Assembly: GCA_963514095.1 (NCBI GenBank)
Contig: OY741280.1
Location: forward strand, 19,613,054-19,677,053
DNA from: Eutrigla gurnardus
Taxonomy: Eukaryota; Chordata; Actinopteri; Perciformes; Triglidae
Reading direction: 5' to 3'
DNA: 64,000 nt
Below, one piece after another: positions 23,251 to 34,260 of this stretch. The notes below the pieces were generated by a model. It did no database searches, was not told where the DNA came from, and worked only from the letters and a program-made list of their open reading frames with translations. The first letter of the stretch is position 1. Each line of letters opens with the position of its first letter. Made by a program: the position numbers and the translations under genes.

Positions 23251-23829
23251 CAAAGGTCAACTACTTGCTTGTAACGTCTGGATCGCACCTTTGGAAGCAA
23301 ATAAATCCACATTAACTCCATTTTTCTTTTAATCTCAACTCCCCAATAACCTGGGTTCAGGTACTTCCTCTAATATGATAATAATAATCTATTTATTTAC
23401 TAAAGCAAAGTTCACTAATGTCAAGAAAAGTCATGTTAGCTCTACTTTACAATCTCAATCTTCATCACGGATCTCCTTGGTTTTTCCATTCTGCACCAGG
23501 ACCGACCAGAATCCTCATGGAATGCTTTAAATTGCTTCTTCTAAGGGTTCGGGTCTGATGGGAGCTCTTTTATCGAAGGCATTGATAAGCAGATGGCCGG
23601 GGAGGCACTTGTCAAGGCCCATGTAGCAGAACAGCATTTGAAAGTCTGTTTGAAGCACGGCCATCTTTTTTTCCCCAGAAAAGTTTAAATATTGTCGACC
23701 TTTTAGTTCTCTAACTCTTTACGCTCGTTTAAGATAAAACTCAGAGAGTTCTCGGCTTTATCTGAAATACACAGCCGCTCCTTGTTTCTCTCAGCGGAAC
23801 GAGGTTCCTGATATTAGCTCTCCACTCAC

Positions 23830-24073
23830 CGAGCATGACGAGGGTGGTCGTCCCTTGCTCGTTTCCAGAAGGGTAGGTGGCGTACTCGCAGGTGTAGCGG
23901 CCGGCGTCAGACATCTTGAGGTCAGAGATCCTGATGGACGGGTTCTCCAGACTGTTGTGAAGGAAAACCACGCGGTCCTTGAAGGACGGGTTGGGGAAGC
24001 TCTGTCCGTAGATGGGGTGGTACACCGCGATGTTGTCCCTCTGGCCGTCGATGGGTTCCCATATCCAAGACAC
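23830..24073 (-). CDS. nectin2: Nectin-2-like exon: second half of the V-set Ig domain
   Basis: This 244-nt exon has its acceptor AG at 24075-24074 and donor GTGAGT at 23829-23824. It starts in phase 0 (VSW) and ends in phase 1, and gives residues 39-119 of the visible protein. It carries the core tryptophan Trp41, then AVYHPIYG, which is the family A-x6-G motif. The DAGRYTC motif places the F-strand cysteine at Cys100, and ATYPSGNEQG follows, which contains the family T-Y/F-P motif of the homophilic and TIGIT-type interface. It ends in TTLVML, the G strand. No N-glycosylation sequon is present (both NPS sites have proline). Together with the previous exon it makes 357 nt of V domain. The surrounding open frame continues past the donor only as intron. 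Confidence 0.93.
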
Positions 24074-24126
24074 CTGGAACACAGTGTGTGTGAGGACAAG
24101 TTCAGGTGATTCAAATTAAAACCAGA

Positions 24127-24156
24127 CGTTCATGTATCTAATAAGATACATGAACG
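24127..24156. other. Perfect hairpin near the V-domain intron acceptor
   Basis: The arms CGTTCATGTATCT and AGATACATGAACG are perfect 13-bp complements separated by AATA. In the transcript the hairpin lies 53 nt upstream of the acceptor of the second V-domain exon. Confidence 0.9.
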
Positions 24157-24254
24157 CCAAGGAGCTCTTTCAAAAATGATCTAATCTAATGATAACCCCA
24201 AACAACAGTAAAGGTTTGACAGAACAAGAACAATAATGTTGCCTTAGATTCAAT

Positions 24255-24530
24255 TAAAGGCATAGTAGGTAATTTGGAAAAAACACGGAGACTTTGAATG
24301 CATCGCCGAACCGAAAAAGTCCCGCCCCCTTCGTTCAGACCTCTGTTCAAAGCCCCGCCCCCAGAACACCAAACGAGTGCAGCAATCAGGAAGTAGGCAT
24401 TGACAGACAGGCAGGCCGTCCAATTATTTTCTCTGGCCCAACTTTTCTGATTGGACGAGGTTTTTACAGTCCTGCCACGGCCACAGATTACACTTTTGAG
24501 ATGTTTTTATGTCAGATCATTTAATGTATT
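24255..24530. repeat. Probable dispersed fish repeat with CCGCCCCC motifs
   Basis: AAAGGCATAGTAGGTAATTT, AAAGTCCCGCCCCC, AAAGCCCCGCCCCCAGA and TGATTGGACGAGG occur in the order I recall from an abundant fish interspersed repeat. Only one copy is in this window, so the call rests on recollection. Confidence 0.45.
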
Positions 24531-24562
24531 CACTGCTATCGGTATGTTATGAGGATTTCAAG

Positions 24563-24563
<1 letters not shown>

Positions 24564-24594
<31 letters not shown>
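24564..24594. repeat. (AT)n microsatellite
   Basis: A perfect AT run of about 31 bp within the V-domain intron. Confidence 0.95.
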
Positions 24595-24596
<2 letters not shown>

Positions 24597-25996
24597 TGAA
24601 TAGAATCACCACCTCAACCTTTAAGCTGTGGGGCCTTTTCATTTTAGCCTGTATTTATGACGCGGGTCAGATGCACGGACCATAATGTCTGACTAATGTC
24701 TGACATTTCTCTCCACAAGTATTGCAATCTTTGCTGTTGTTTTTTTTTTTTTAGAAGCTCTAAAAATAATTTTACTTATAGAAGCAAACTGTCAAAGTGA
24801 ATTAACGCTGTCAGCGTCAGCAGGAATCTATTGCAAGATCTGTCTCCTCTCTCCGTTTGAAAGAGCATTACTTGACAGTCATCTAACAGTGATTTCTGCT
24901 TTATGAGTCCTGATATGTGAAAAATAATATTGATATCTGCCATGGCTGTTATGAGACTCCACCGCGAGGGAGAATACCGGGATGTTGTGCCAAATTGATT
25001 TTCTTTTCTCTTCAGCTCTCGACGTGACAGTATTAAATGCAAACTCCTAAAGTGGTCGAGCGGGAAGCAGAGGGAATAAAGGTCATCAATACGCATTTAG
25101 CAAACATCTATTATATTTATGACATCTGGAGGAACGGGAGGGAGGAAGCAGAGACGATGGGAGGTTGGGAAGGAAGATGGACGTTTAGTGAATCAGATGT
25201 CAGTGGGAGTTTCTGGATGTAGATTCTGGAGAAAATAGCATATTTGTATGTAATTTCTGCCATCAGAACAGTGAATGTTGTTGTCAGAGAAGTTGTCTTC
25301 CAGGGTTTCTTCAAATAAATCGACTTCCAAACAGTCAAAAGTTAAAATGAGATCATCTGTGAGTCGAACTCAGAAACTTTTAGGGTGATTTTCGTTGCTT
25401 ATTGCTGCAGAAACACAATCTGCTCACTGTTGACGGATATCAGCATGTTGACATTTATAAACAGGCCTTGACATTAACCTTCATGCTGACTAGCCACTGT
25501 GGCTTGTGGTTTTCCCAAAGTCACTCAGCATTTACACTCACCACAATTTAGTTTTTTAGAAAAATGAAGTTTATTTATGATTGAAGTTGACTATGGCGTG
25601 CTAACGTTACCTTGAACAAGAACCCTATTGAATGAAAAAGGTAAGTTCTGAAGTTTGTTGCTTCTGTAACGAGCAACAAACTTTGAAATGAGGTATTTTA
25701 GTTCAAATATTTCTGAGTATTGTGCAACTGGAACGGCACATTTTTTGGCCTCAAATTCACTCAGACACAGATTTCAGCAGACGGCTTCAAATTTGGGGGA
25801 CAGTAAACACATCAAGCACAAAGGGCTGTGGGTATTTTAGGAGCGTCGAGCAGACACACTTAAAAATCTTCTGAATGAAGGACTCTGTCCTCGGTAGAAT
25901 TAGAAGCATCTGGTTCTTCGGTGGCATTCAATGACGCAGCATCTCTGAACTTCAGTCGTTAAAAACAATATAAGACGGTGTGTTTCATCTTCCTAC

Positions 25997-26109
25997 CTGC
26001 GTGAGTTTGGTTCGGCCTCCTCCGTCGATAAACTCACAGCGGAGATCAACGGACTCTGTGGGATACGCCTCCACCTCCTCCTCCACTCGCACTTTCTGAG
26101 CCCAGATAC
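25997..26109 (-). CDS. nectin2: Nectin-2-like exon: first half of the V-set Ig domain
   Basis: This 113-nt exon has its acceptor AG at 26111-26110, after a C-rich tract, and its donor GTAGGA at 25996-25991. It begins with the last two bases of a split codon (phase 1, usual for Ig domains) and ends in phase 0 after a CAG codon. With residue 1 as that split codon, the exon gives residues 2-38. It contains the KVRVEEEV strand and the B-strand cysteine Cys25 (VDLRCEF), which should pair with Cys100 of the next exon. It ends in KLTQ, the first of the three short motifs shared by the nectin/PVR/TIGIT family (V/I/L-S/T-Q). The preceding exon, expected to carry the signal peptide and to end in phase 1, was not identified. 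The frame joins the next exon without interruption. Confidence 0.85.
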
Positions 26110-26859
26110 CTGGAGGGGGGGCGAGAGAGAGACAAAGAGGGGGATCATGAATCATCCACAAAACCAGGACTCAAAGGGGAGCGAGAACAAACGGAGATTG
26201 AGCAAGAGATTTTTTGGCAACATCTAAAATCAGGCTGATGAAACATGTTTTACAAACAAAGTTCTCCTGAGCAACCAGGATGTCCGCCCACCTGGACCAC
26301 CTGGACCACCTGGAACACCACAGGGACCTCAGATCTGGACTCAACACAGACACAATCCTCAATATAATCCTCATTATTATAGTCCTTTATTGTTGAAAAC
26401 TAGCAATGTAAGTAACTCTTTATAAAGGCATGAGCCTGTCTGTTTGCTCTTTGTTAAAAGAACACCGTTGTTCAACCATTTAAGAGAATGAGAGCAGACC
26501 AACCAGACAAAGTTTAGAGAGAACGTGAAGGAAAGTGAAAGAGAGGAGGAATTAAGAAAGAAAATGAGAGTTATTCCGAGAGACAGAAAGAAATAACAAT
26601 TGAATCATGAGCCTTTGATAACAAGCCTGAGGCAGAGTCTTAGCCAGCTTCTTTCAGCAAGGCCGTCCTCATTACAATACAGCTTGTCCACCAGGAGGCA
26701 TCGCTAGGGGCTGAGCCCTGAGGAACACCACCGCAGCTCCACCGCGCTCCTTCAGCAGCTTTCAAATTCAGTGGAAGGAAGCTGGAACTCTTTGTTGAGC
26801 ATTAAACACAGTGAAGACGCGAGAGCAGCGATGGGACCGGTTGTGACGGTTGTAATATA

Positions 26860-27180
26860 AAAGCGTTCTCGGTAGAACCCCCTGGGTTGGTTCTAGATGA
26901 AACCCTTGGAATATGAAAGGGTTTTCAGCAGAACTCTATCTGTGGGTTCTTGTTATGACCCTTAGTAGGTGGAGCTACTACTCGATAGAATCTCGAGAGG
27001 GTTCTTGATGGAACCGTTACACTATAGAAGAATTCTCTGTAGAACCTCGTATAGGGGATTCTGGGTGGAACCAGATGGTTCAAGGTCTAACCCTTAATGC
27101 TCCCTTTGAAAGGGTCCCAGGTGGAACAGTTATAACTTCTCCCAGGTAAAAGAACCCTATATGGTTCTAGGTAACAACTT
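26860..27180. repeat. Degenerate tandem repeat of GGTTCTAGGTGGAACC-type palindromes
   Basis: About five degenerate units of roughly 55-60 bp combine GGGTTCT...TAGAACC or TGGAACC motifs in inverted pairs, for example GTTCTCGGTAGAACC, GGTTCTTGATGGAACC and GATTCTGGGTGGAACC. Confidence 0.7.
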
Positions 27181-28867
27181 TATATCTCTTTGAACCTTTT
27201 GAAATAAATAAAATAAAAACAAGAAGCCTCTTTCTATCTGGATCAGAGTCGCGTGCAGCTCTCAGTTTGCCATATAGAAATAACATCATATTACATTCTA
27301 AATTACATTTAATGTATTGTCGAAATCTATGAACTTTAATGAACTTGTAATCCTTGTCACCAAGGAAACGGAGGACGAGAGACAATTCCTCAAAGAGAGA
27401 ACGCGTACAAAACAAAAAGAGGGAGGATCAGAGAGCAAAACAGAGAAGTTGTAATCCTTCCTCATGTAATCTAGTCCAAGTCCAGCAGCTCAATGTTTGG
27501 CAAGGTCCACATTCAATCAAGGGACATTTTAAAGACTCTTTGATTGTTTTCGTGCCTTTGATTCGAGTCATTCTGCTACAATGGGCTTCATCTTCAAACC
27601 TCCCGATGCTCACTTCCCGAACTCCGGCGTATAATGGTGCTTTGCTCTCCTCCCGCTCCTCGCCTTGCCTCTTTAATGGCTGTCTGCTTGGCACTCATGC
27701 CGTGATCCAGACCCCTGCCATGAACCCCCTGCCGACCTGGGATCAAATCCCACCAAGGTCTTTTCTCCACCGCCTCCCCTCCCGCCCTCTCAGTCAGGCT
27801 TTCTGTGCCTGGAAAGATAAAACTCTTGTGGGGAGCCAGCCTCTCACTCTCTCAGCAAGAAAAAAGGGGAATAAGCGCTCGCTAACCACGAGCTAGCCCC
27901 GGGTGGTTCCAGTCAAAAAGCCTCTTAGTGTGCGAGGGATTGATTAGGACAATATGTTACATGCCGCAGCATAGAGGTGATCGGGTTGGCTGGGGTTTAG
28001 TCGGCGAATCAGCTGGAACACATCGTCACGTTAACAAACAATGTGAAATGTGTGTGTGTTTGTTTGTGTGCGCTGCAGGGAACGTCGTGTTGTTTTGGAT
28101 TTACAGCATGTATGCACCCACGTGTCCGCCCATGTGTGCAGGAGAGACTATTGTGTGTTAAAGCATATGCTTAAAGAAATGTGTGTGTGTGTGTGGGGAC
28201 ATACATCTGTTTACACAATGACATTGTGAGGACTCACAAGGTTTGGGTACGTCATAGAAGTAGAATAGGAGCAGAACGGATGCTGAACGGTTACGACCTG
28301 CTTACCACGACAGATACTGTAGTGCCTTCACTAATGATATTAAGTGGAGACTTTAACAAGGCTAATTAAAGCCACAAGAGGCTCACAAAGTCCTGCAGGA
28401 AACACTATTACGTCATCCGGTGCTATCCCACTTCAAAACATGTTCTGCTCCTAAAAGCGTAGGAAAGCAAACAACACGTGCCAAGGCAACTGTTGAGTCC
28501 ATAGAAACAGAAAAGGAGTAGAATGAGACATTGAAGTGTTGCCATTGGACGAGTACGAAAGAAAAATGGCGGATGGAAAGTGTTGTTGCAGCTCTGGCTA
28601 GTTAGCTAGATAGCTAGTTAGCGATGTAGCTAGCGGCAGCTTGCCCTTCTCCAGAGCAGCGAGTGAGATTGAGAGTGTTATATGCAACAAATCACTTACA
28701 GTCAGTTGAAATAAAATGTAAGCATTAGTCAAATATTACATAAATGTCCCTCCTACTGCTGCTTTATTTCTCTGGGGTCAAAGGTTAGGATAGTAGCGGT
28801 AATGGTTGTTTTCTCCAGGAAGTGAATGTAATTCAATGTAATGTGCTCCATAGTGACGGAAACATGA

Positions 28868-28869
<2 letters not shown>

Positions 28870-28900
<31 letters not shown>
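28870..28900. repeat. (TG)n microsatellite
   Basis: A perfect TG run of about 31 bp. Confidence 0.97.
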
Positions 28901-28902
<2 letters not shown>

Positions 28903-29399
28903 ATTACCGAACGTCTGTGTGTGTGCATGCATAAATCAGAGAATCTTTTTGTAATGTGATTGCATATGAGTCCCGCCCCCGAGGGAGACGCCGGGCCGTG
29001 AAACCAGTCATCCATTCCCACTGTAACAACGACACACTCATGCACAGACATGAAAACACAGAGGAGCAGACGACAAGCTGTCCGACAAGCTTTTCCACGG
29101 GCCTGAATCAACAAGAGAAGCAGCAACGGACCAAAAGTTCATCTTCCGTCTGCTTTCGTGCACACGCCGATCGATTCCCAAACCCCTCCCCCAATCACAC
29201 ACACACACGACTCCCACGACTCACAACACACACACACACAGTCCGACCACAGCCACGAATCCCAAAAAGCTTTGGGTTATTCATCGTGGTCGATGACATC
29301 TCTTCTGTGACGCAGGAGGAAATAATGACGACAGCGACGGGGAGAAAAATAGAGCACGATGGCGAGAGAAAAACGGAGGTGGTTAAAGGCTAAAAGCCA

Positions 29400-29720
29400 A
29401 ACACTGAAAAAGAAATGCTGGAGGATTGTGAAAGCAGGCGGAGAAAGGAGAGGAATATGAAGAAGAAGTCATGGTGGAGGATAAATGCGACAGAATAAAA
29501 GCAACACAGGGAGAAATTCAGCAGGAAGGTTTCTAAAGTAAAGCGACTAAAGGACTAAAGAAGGAGAGCGATGGAGCTGCTGTGGGAGGAAATGAAGAGG
29601 GATGACTGAACACCAGACAGAGAGGAGAAGAATGAAAGGAGGCCACGGAGTAGAGATGTGAGATACGGTCATGGAGAGATATGAGGGGGAAAGTAAAACA
29701 CTGGAAGAGTGAAAAGAGCA
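29400..29720. other. Polypurine-rich stretch
   Basis: The plus strand is dominated by A and G (GAAGAAG, GGAGAAAGGAGAGG and similar). It is low-complexity and shows no coding signature. Confidence 0.6.
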
Positions 29721-31329
29721 GAGAGCATGAGATCGCATCAGAAATGATTCATTCCCTCAGAGGCCCGGGATCCAAAGAGTCCCGCGGAGGCCGAGCCGGC
29801 TCACAGCGACGGCATGAAGACGGGAGGAAGATTAAGGACCAACTCTTTAAGACCAATTTGCTCGCAAAAAAAAAAAGTTGGCACTTGGGTGTTTGATGGC
29901 TCTATTTTATTCTAAGAGTCAAGCATCTACGCAAAAACACATATAGAGGAGTTAAAATTGATCAACTGGTTCATTGGTGTTGTGGAACTACAGAAAACCA
30001 TCATCTGGACTGGTTTCATTGGTTGAGCTGGAAAGCTTCAGCCTTCCAGATACCTAAAGGGACAATTAAGCACCTTTAATGTGAAGGTCTGATCAGTGTT
30101 GATGGTAAATGTAGTCCACTGAGGCAGCGCCGTCATCTACCAGCATGCATTGTGTGCAAGCTTCTGTCTGATGATAGAAGACCGGTTCTTTTAGGTAACC
30201 TGGTTCATGTCTTGACGTTTCTCGAGATTACAGAGAGGGTTTGTGTATATTTGTGTAATATGTAAATGCATATTTTCACGCTACAGTCAAACAACCTAAT
30301 TTGCTTCGTCTAAAATCAGATGAACACGTGAGTAAACGCAGCGATGCACGTTGTCTGCTTCCGACTGAACGCCGAAATTTCAATCATCTACTGCAACAAA
30401 AATCAAACGCATTCATTTGTATGTAATTCTGTATTTATGAATCCCTATGTTCTTACATTTAAAAAAATGGGTTGCCACTGATGTCAAGTTAAAGGTCAAG
30501 AATTGTTTGCCAATTCATCAAAGTGGTTGCCAGTGGCAACCCAGCTTATTATCGCTCCTGAATGGAAAGATAAAGGCTCCAAAGAGCCGGTGAGATCCTT
30601 CAAATCAATCCTCAAAGTAATAAAAGGACGCCGAAAGTGAAACAACCAAAGTTCAATGGCGAGGAAATATTCACACCTGCTGTAAATGTGCATCCTGCCT
30701 CTTCATCCACATTCAAGTGCTCTCGTGTTTCTTCTTTCTCCAGCTGATGGAGTTGAACCATCGGCCCCGTGAAATCAACGATAATTGTCGACTTTGTTTC
30801 CGTGTTGTGTTTTGTTCTCTCTCACACATACGCTCCCCTTGTCACGGAGATTGATGTCACCGCACCGCGATGATCCTCATCTTTCAGTCCTTTTTCTATT
30901 ATTTGCTCGCAGCCCCCGACGACCCGACAATTTGCAGCTTATTGTAGCGTAGAAGTCGCCGCAGATCGGAGCATCAGCCCAACGTTAAGTGGGGAATCAA
31001 AGAGGAGAGGCGGTTAAACGAACGGCAGCACTCCGCCTCCCTCCCAATGCACCAGAGAGATGAATCACAGTTAATTGACATTTAGAGGCTCGTGGCATTT
31101 GCCTGTTTGTGCTGAGCTTCCCCGTGTAGACAGTCACGCAGCGCGAGCGTGAGGAATATGCTGATGGGGTGCTCTGCACACTCATGCACGCCGCCATCCA
31201 AATAACACACTTATAGAGGCCAGCGATCCACGGCTGCTTTGTTTCTTCTGAGGGTTCCTTTTTTGCCCGCCTGTCACCACGTCAGTTAAATCAGCTTTTA
31301 TTCCCAACAGCTGTCAGACGCTAAAATGG

Positions 31330-31690
31330 AACGAATTAATGAATCCGCAGAGCTAAAGCTGCAGCGTGGAGAATCAGTTTAACATGACAGCAATATATGA
31401 GGGAGCTAATTTGATTTCTTTTCTTCATCTCAAATTATCAAATTATTTCAGAGACCATTATTATTGTGAACAAATTCAACTTAAGCCCAGATGTTACGCA
31501 GTAATTGAAGAAATACCCCAAAATGTGACATCAAATCCTATCGGGTCAAATATACTTGAGCTGCACCGTGACACAAATCACAAACATTCACACTCGAGAC
31601 AAATCTGTTCTGAAGAGACTCATATATACACAAATCTAGATGGGCATCTGGTAGTGACAGGACATCCGTGTTGGTAGAACCTGCCGGAAC
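31330..31690. other. Repeat-free AT-rich block, possible conserved non-coding element
   Basis: The block contains an open plus-strand frame of 103 codons (31366-31677) that I do not recognise and CAAATTATCAAATTATTTC-type motifs. Coding is unlikely because there is no similarity and the composition matches the flanks. Confidence 0.2.
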
Positions 31691-33929
31691 ATGAGGGTTA
31701 ACTGCTTTTCACTCACAGTGTTGTGAATAGAAAACATTTATTCTGTTGACGTATCAGAGTAAAAGGTTTATACAGAGGGAAACTCTTCGTTTCACTCTAT
31801 AAACCAGAAAATACCGTCAACAGCCAACAAAAAGACAAATCTATTTTCTCCATAATTCTGAATAAAATGGTGTATAAATCAGGTTATGAATGATATATGA
31901 ACCAACCCCTCAGTGAAAACCTTCGGAATATGGACGGAAATCAGAGTGGAAAGTTTGGTCCAAGTAGAGACATCTCAGGAAAAACTTATTGGTTAATTCC
32001 ATAAATACAAGTTTTCTGAAAAGTTATGTTTACATATGCAAATGATGCATTGTCTCATAACTTGGGCTAAGAAAACATCAGCAAAATAGCCCTCAATCTC
32101 AAATCGATCAGAGAATGAAGAGACAATGTCGTCCCCCGTGGGTCAAAACTCCAGCAGCACTTTTAGTAAACAGAACAACTTTATCGTAACGCCTTCATCA
32201 GGGTCATCCACAATATAGTCGAGTCACGTGTTTGCAGCGGAAACAGGCTGTGCAGACAATAGTTTGTCATTTTAAGTTGATACGGCAAACTTGTAAACCC
32301 GTTGGACTCGTCGACTACAGCAGAACAACGTTCTGATCTGATATGTCTCCGTTAAATGTTTACAAGCTAGTTGCTAACAGTGTCGATCTGCTTACGTTGG
32401 AAAAAACGAGGCTGATGAAAGCGATGGAAGAGAAGCACAACGGTGAAGTTGCAGACTGTAAGAACAAAACAATGAGCTTAAAAAGACGCGGAGGCGGTTG
32501 GAAACGCTCCTTGAGTTCAACACTACAAGCTGCATCCTCACACAAGTAATCAGCTGATCCATAAAAGTATTGATTTCAACAGTCTCTTCCTTCACCCTAT
32601 GTCAGCTGGATTAGAAGTCTCAGTAGGCGAAGAATATCAGTTCATCCATTCATCACATCATTATTCTTTACGGTTAATAGTCGTGAGTGAATCACATCCA
32701 TCACTGTGGACTTTGATGTATTTCACACAGTACAGTCGTTAAACAGGTCAACACCTATTAACAGCTGACGTTGATGACGTTCACACATAAAAATAAAGCA
32801 GATATAATCCTTCAAATGTGACGGGAAAGAGAGGAAGCAGCAGAGGAGGGACGGCATCAAGTGAAGCCCGTCCACCGCACACCGGAGAGCTGGTCTAGCT
32901 GTCACTGATAGCCCATAATCACGGCATCCTGCGTTGGCTTTTCAGTTCCAGGACAGAGACCAACAATGTGGTGGAGGGACAGGAAAGAGGAGATTAGTCA
33001 CGGAGACAGCTTGGGTTTCACACTCACAGTTAATACAGCTGCAATTCTGAAATGAGACCATTGAAAAAATCAAGGTGGATGATGGAAAGCCAAAAAAAAA
33101 AAAAATGAATCTGAATCTCAATCCATCAATATTTCTGCCACGAAATGTGAGCTTATAATAGTTGAAGGATAGTAGACGCTTCCTCCGCTGTGGCTGCTAG
33201 TGAATGAGATTATGAAGGACGAGAAAAAATGTGTGGCTTTATTAAACAAACAAAGGCAAAATAAACAGAAGCTCATTTAAGACCGAGCTGACATGATGTT
33301 TGTTCTGCACTGAAACGCTCACATTCTGACTAAGAAACGCTTCACGAATCATTCGAGTGATTGGATACTTCGGGTCCTTTCTTTTCAAAACTTTAGAGAC
33401 TGGAAATGTCAGAATTGTTGAGCTGAATAAGACTTGCGTCAAAGAGATACTTCAGTTGCTCTACCCACAATGCAGTTGGTAGGTGTGTCTCATACCAACG
33501 CTAACATGCTAAATGAGCATCGGTGTTATGTTATGTCACGCCTTGGCCGTGAGGATGGGTTTGGTTTGTACGAGATGTTCCAATACCAACATCAGAAACG
33601 CCTCTGATACCGACTAACAGCTGGATCGTGTTTCAGTGAATAAGCACCGATCCGATAAAGTTATTTATCAGCTGGTTTATGCTACACAGGATATAAAACT
33701 ATCGTTAAAATGGTTTGTTTCAAGTCATAAATGAGCTCTAAAACATATCCGACTGGTCCAGTATGTGAGATTCACTGTGGACAGACAGATGTGCACACAC
33801 ACCGAGACCATAATCTCCTGGCTCACCTCTGCTGGAGATAAAAGAAATTAAATAAACTCCGTGAGATACATGGTGCAAAAAAAGGATAACCTGCCCCCGA
33901 TTCTTGAAAAAAACTTTTCACATTACTGC

Positions 33930-34260
33930 AGGAGTGATCGCCTCGCCCACATCAGTGACCTTGAATTATCTCTAATTGGTACTGAAAGCTTGTGGTCTTT
34001 GGCTGATTAGATCGTAGCTCTCACAGCATATGTGATAAAAGGCCTCGGTGCCGTTCGGAGGAATTTAAACGGGAAATTGGAAAAGTTTGTCTCAACTGGA
34101 AGCATCCTCAGTAATCTCTGCAAATGTGTAACTGGTGCTTTGTTGATAAATTATGTGTGTGATTAGCTCCCCGATGTGCATTCAAACTGCCTCCGCTCCG
34201 CCACCGCCGCCTTCCACGAGTGGGAAGAGATCTTAGAAATGTAACGGTGAGACGATTAAT
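33930..34260. other. Block resembling a conserved non-coding element
   Basis: This complex, repeat-free sequence includes CCTTGAATTATCTCTAATTG, GCTGATTAG and TGATAAAAGGCC motifs. The label is inferred from appearance alone. Confidence 0.25.

Larger units (their letters stand above)
13994..23829 (-). other. Intron of 9836 bp between the V domain and first C2 domain
   Basis: This is the longest internal intron. It holds a GC-rich unassigned islet (about 15440-15760), two regions with TATTGCGATA-type repeats, a fish repeat containing GTTTAGGCAACAAAACC-like motifs, a CCAAT/ATTGG-pair tandem repeat, a short CAG run and a diverged direct duplication. 14000-15430 and 17450-18820 show nothing else recognisable. 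Confidence 0.88.
24074..25996 (-). other. Phase-0 intron of 1923 bp inside the V domain
   Basis: This GT-AG intron splits the V domain between LTQ and VSW. It contains a perfect hairpin close to its acceptor, a dispersed repeat at about 24255-24530 and an (AT)n run at 24564-24594. Nothing recognisable was seen in 24620-25990. Confidence 0.85.
10703..26109 (-). other. nectin2: Visible part of a nectin-2/PVR-like cell-adhesion receptor gene (five internal exons)
   Basis: This is a gene-level entry for the five exons listed separately. Exon lengths are 113, 244, 294, 118 and 149 nt and they splice into one continuous frame of 306 complete codons, in the order V-set, C2-type, C2-type. Family knowledge: nectins are single-pass membrane proteins at adherens junctions that bind each other in trans through the V domain and link to afadin through the cytoplasmic tail. 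Nectin-2 and PVR also bind the lymphocyte receptors TIGIT, CD226 and CD112R. The second C2 domain is split over a 118-nt exon and a roughly 150-nt exon, as I recall for mammalian nectins. The nectin-2/PVR assignment rests on the AKPKN start of domain 2, the GTVTV and RLVP motifs, the YPP-VSI-GYD-NWY-GR motif of domain 3 and the NTTFIC motif. The signal-peptide, transmembrane and tail exons were not found. Other paralogues (nectin-1, -3, -4) fit less well by eye; no alignment was run. Confidence 0.88.

Noticed and set aside
25340..25400. Motif resembling a tRNA T-arm (GAGTCGAACTC)
   Set aside because: No matching acceptor stem, anticodon arm or A box could be placed around it.
27354..27896. 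Plus-strand 180-codon open frame
   Set aside because: No recognisable domain and mixed low-complexity composition in a presumed intron; no splice or promoter support.
32343..32549. Plus-strand 68-codon charged, helix-prone frame
   Set aside because: I considered a remnant of a zinc-finger or retrogene N-terminus, but found no diagnostic motif and no extension.
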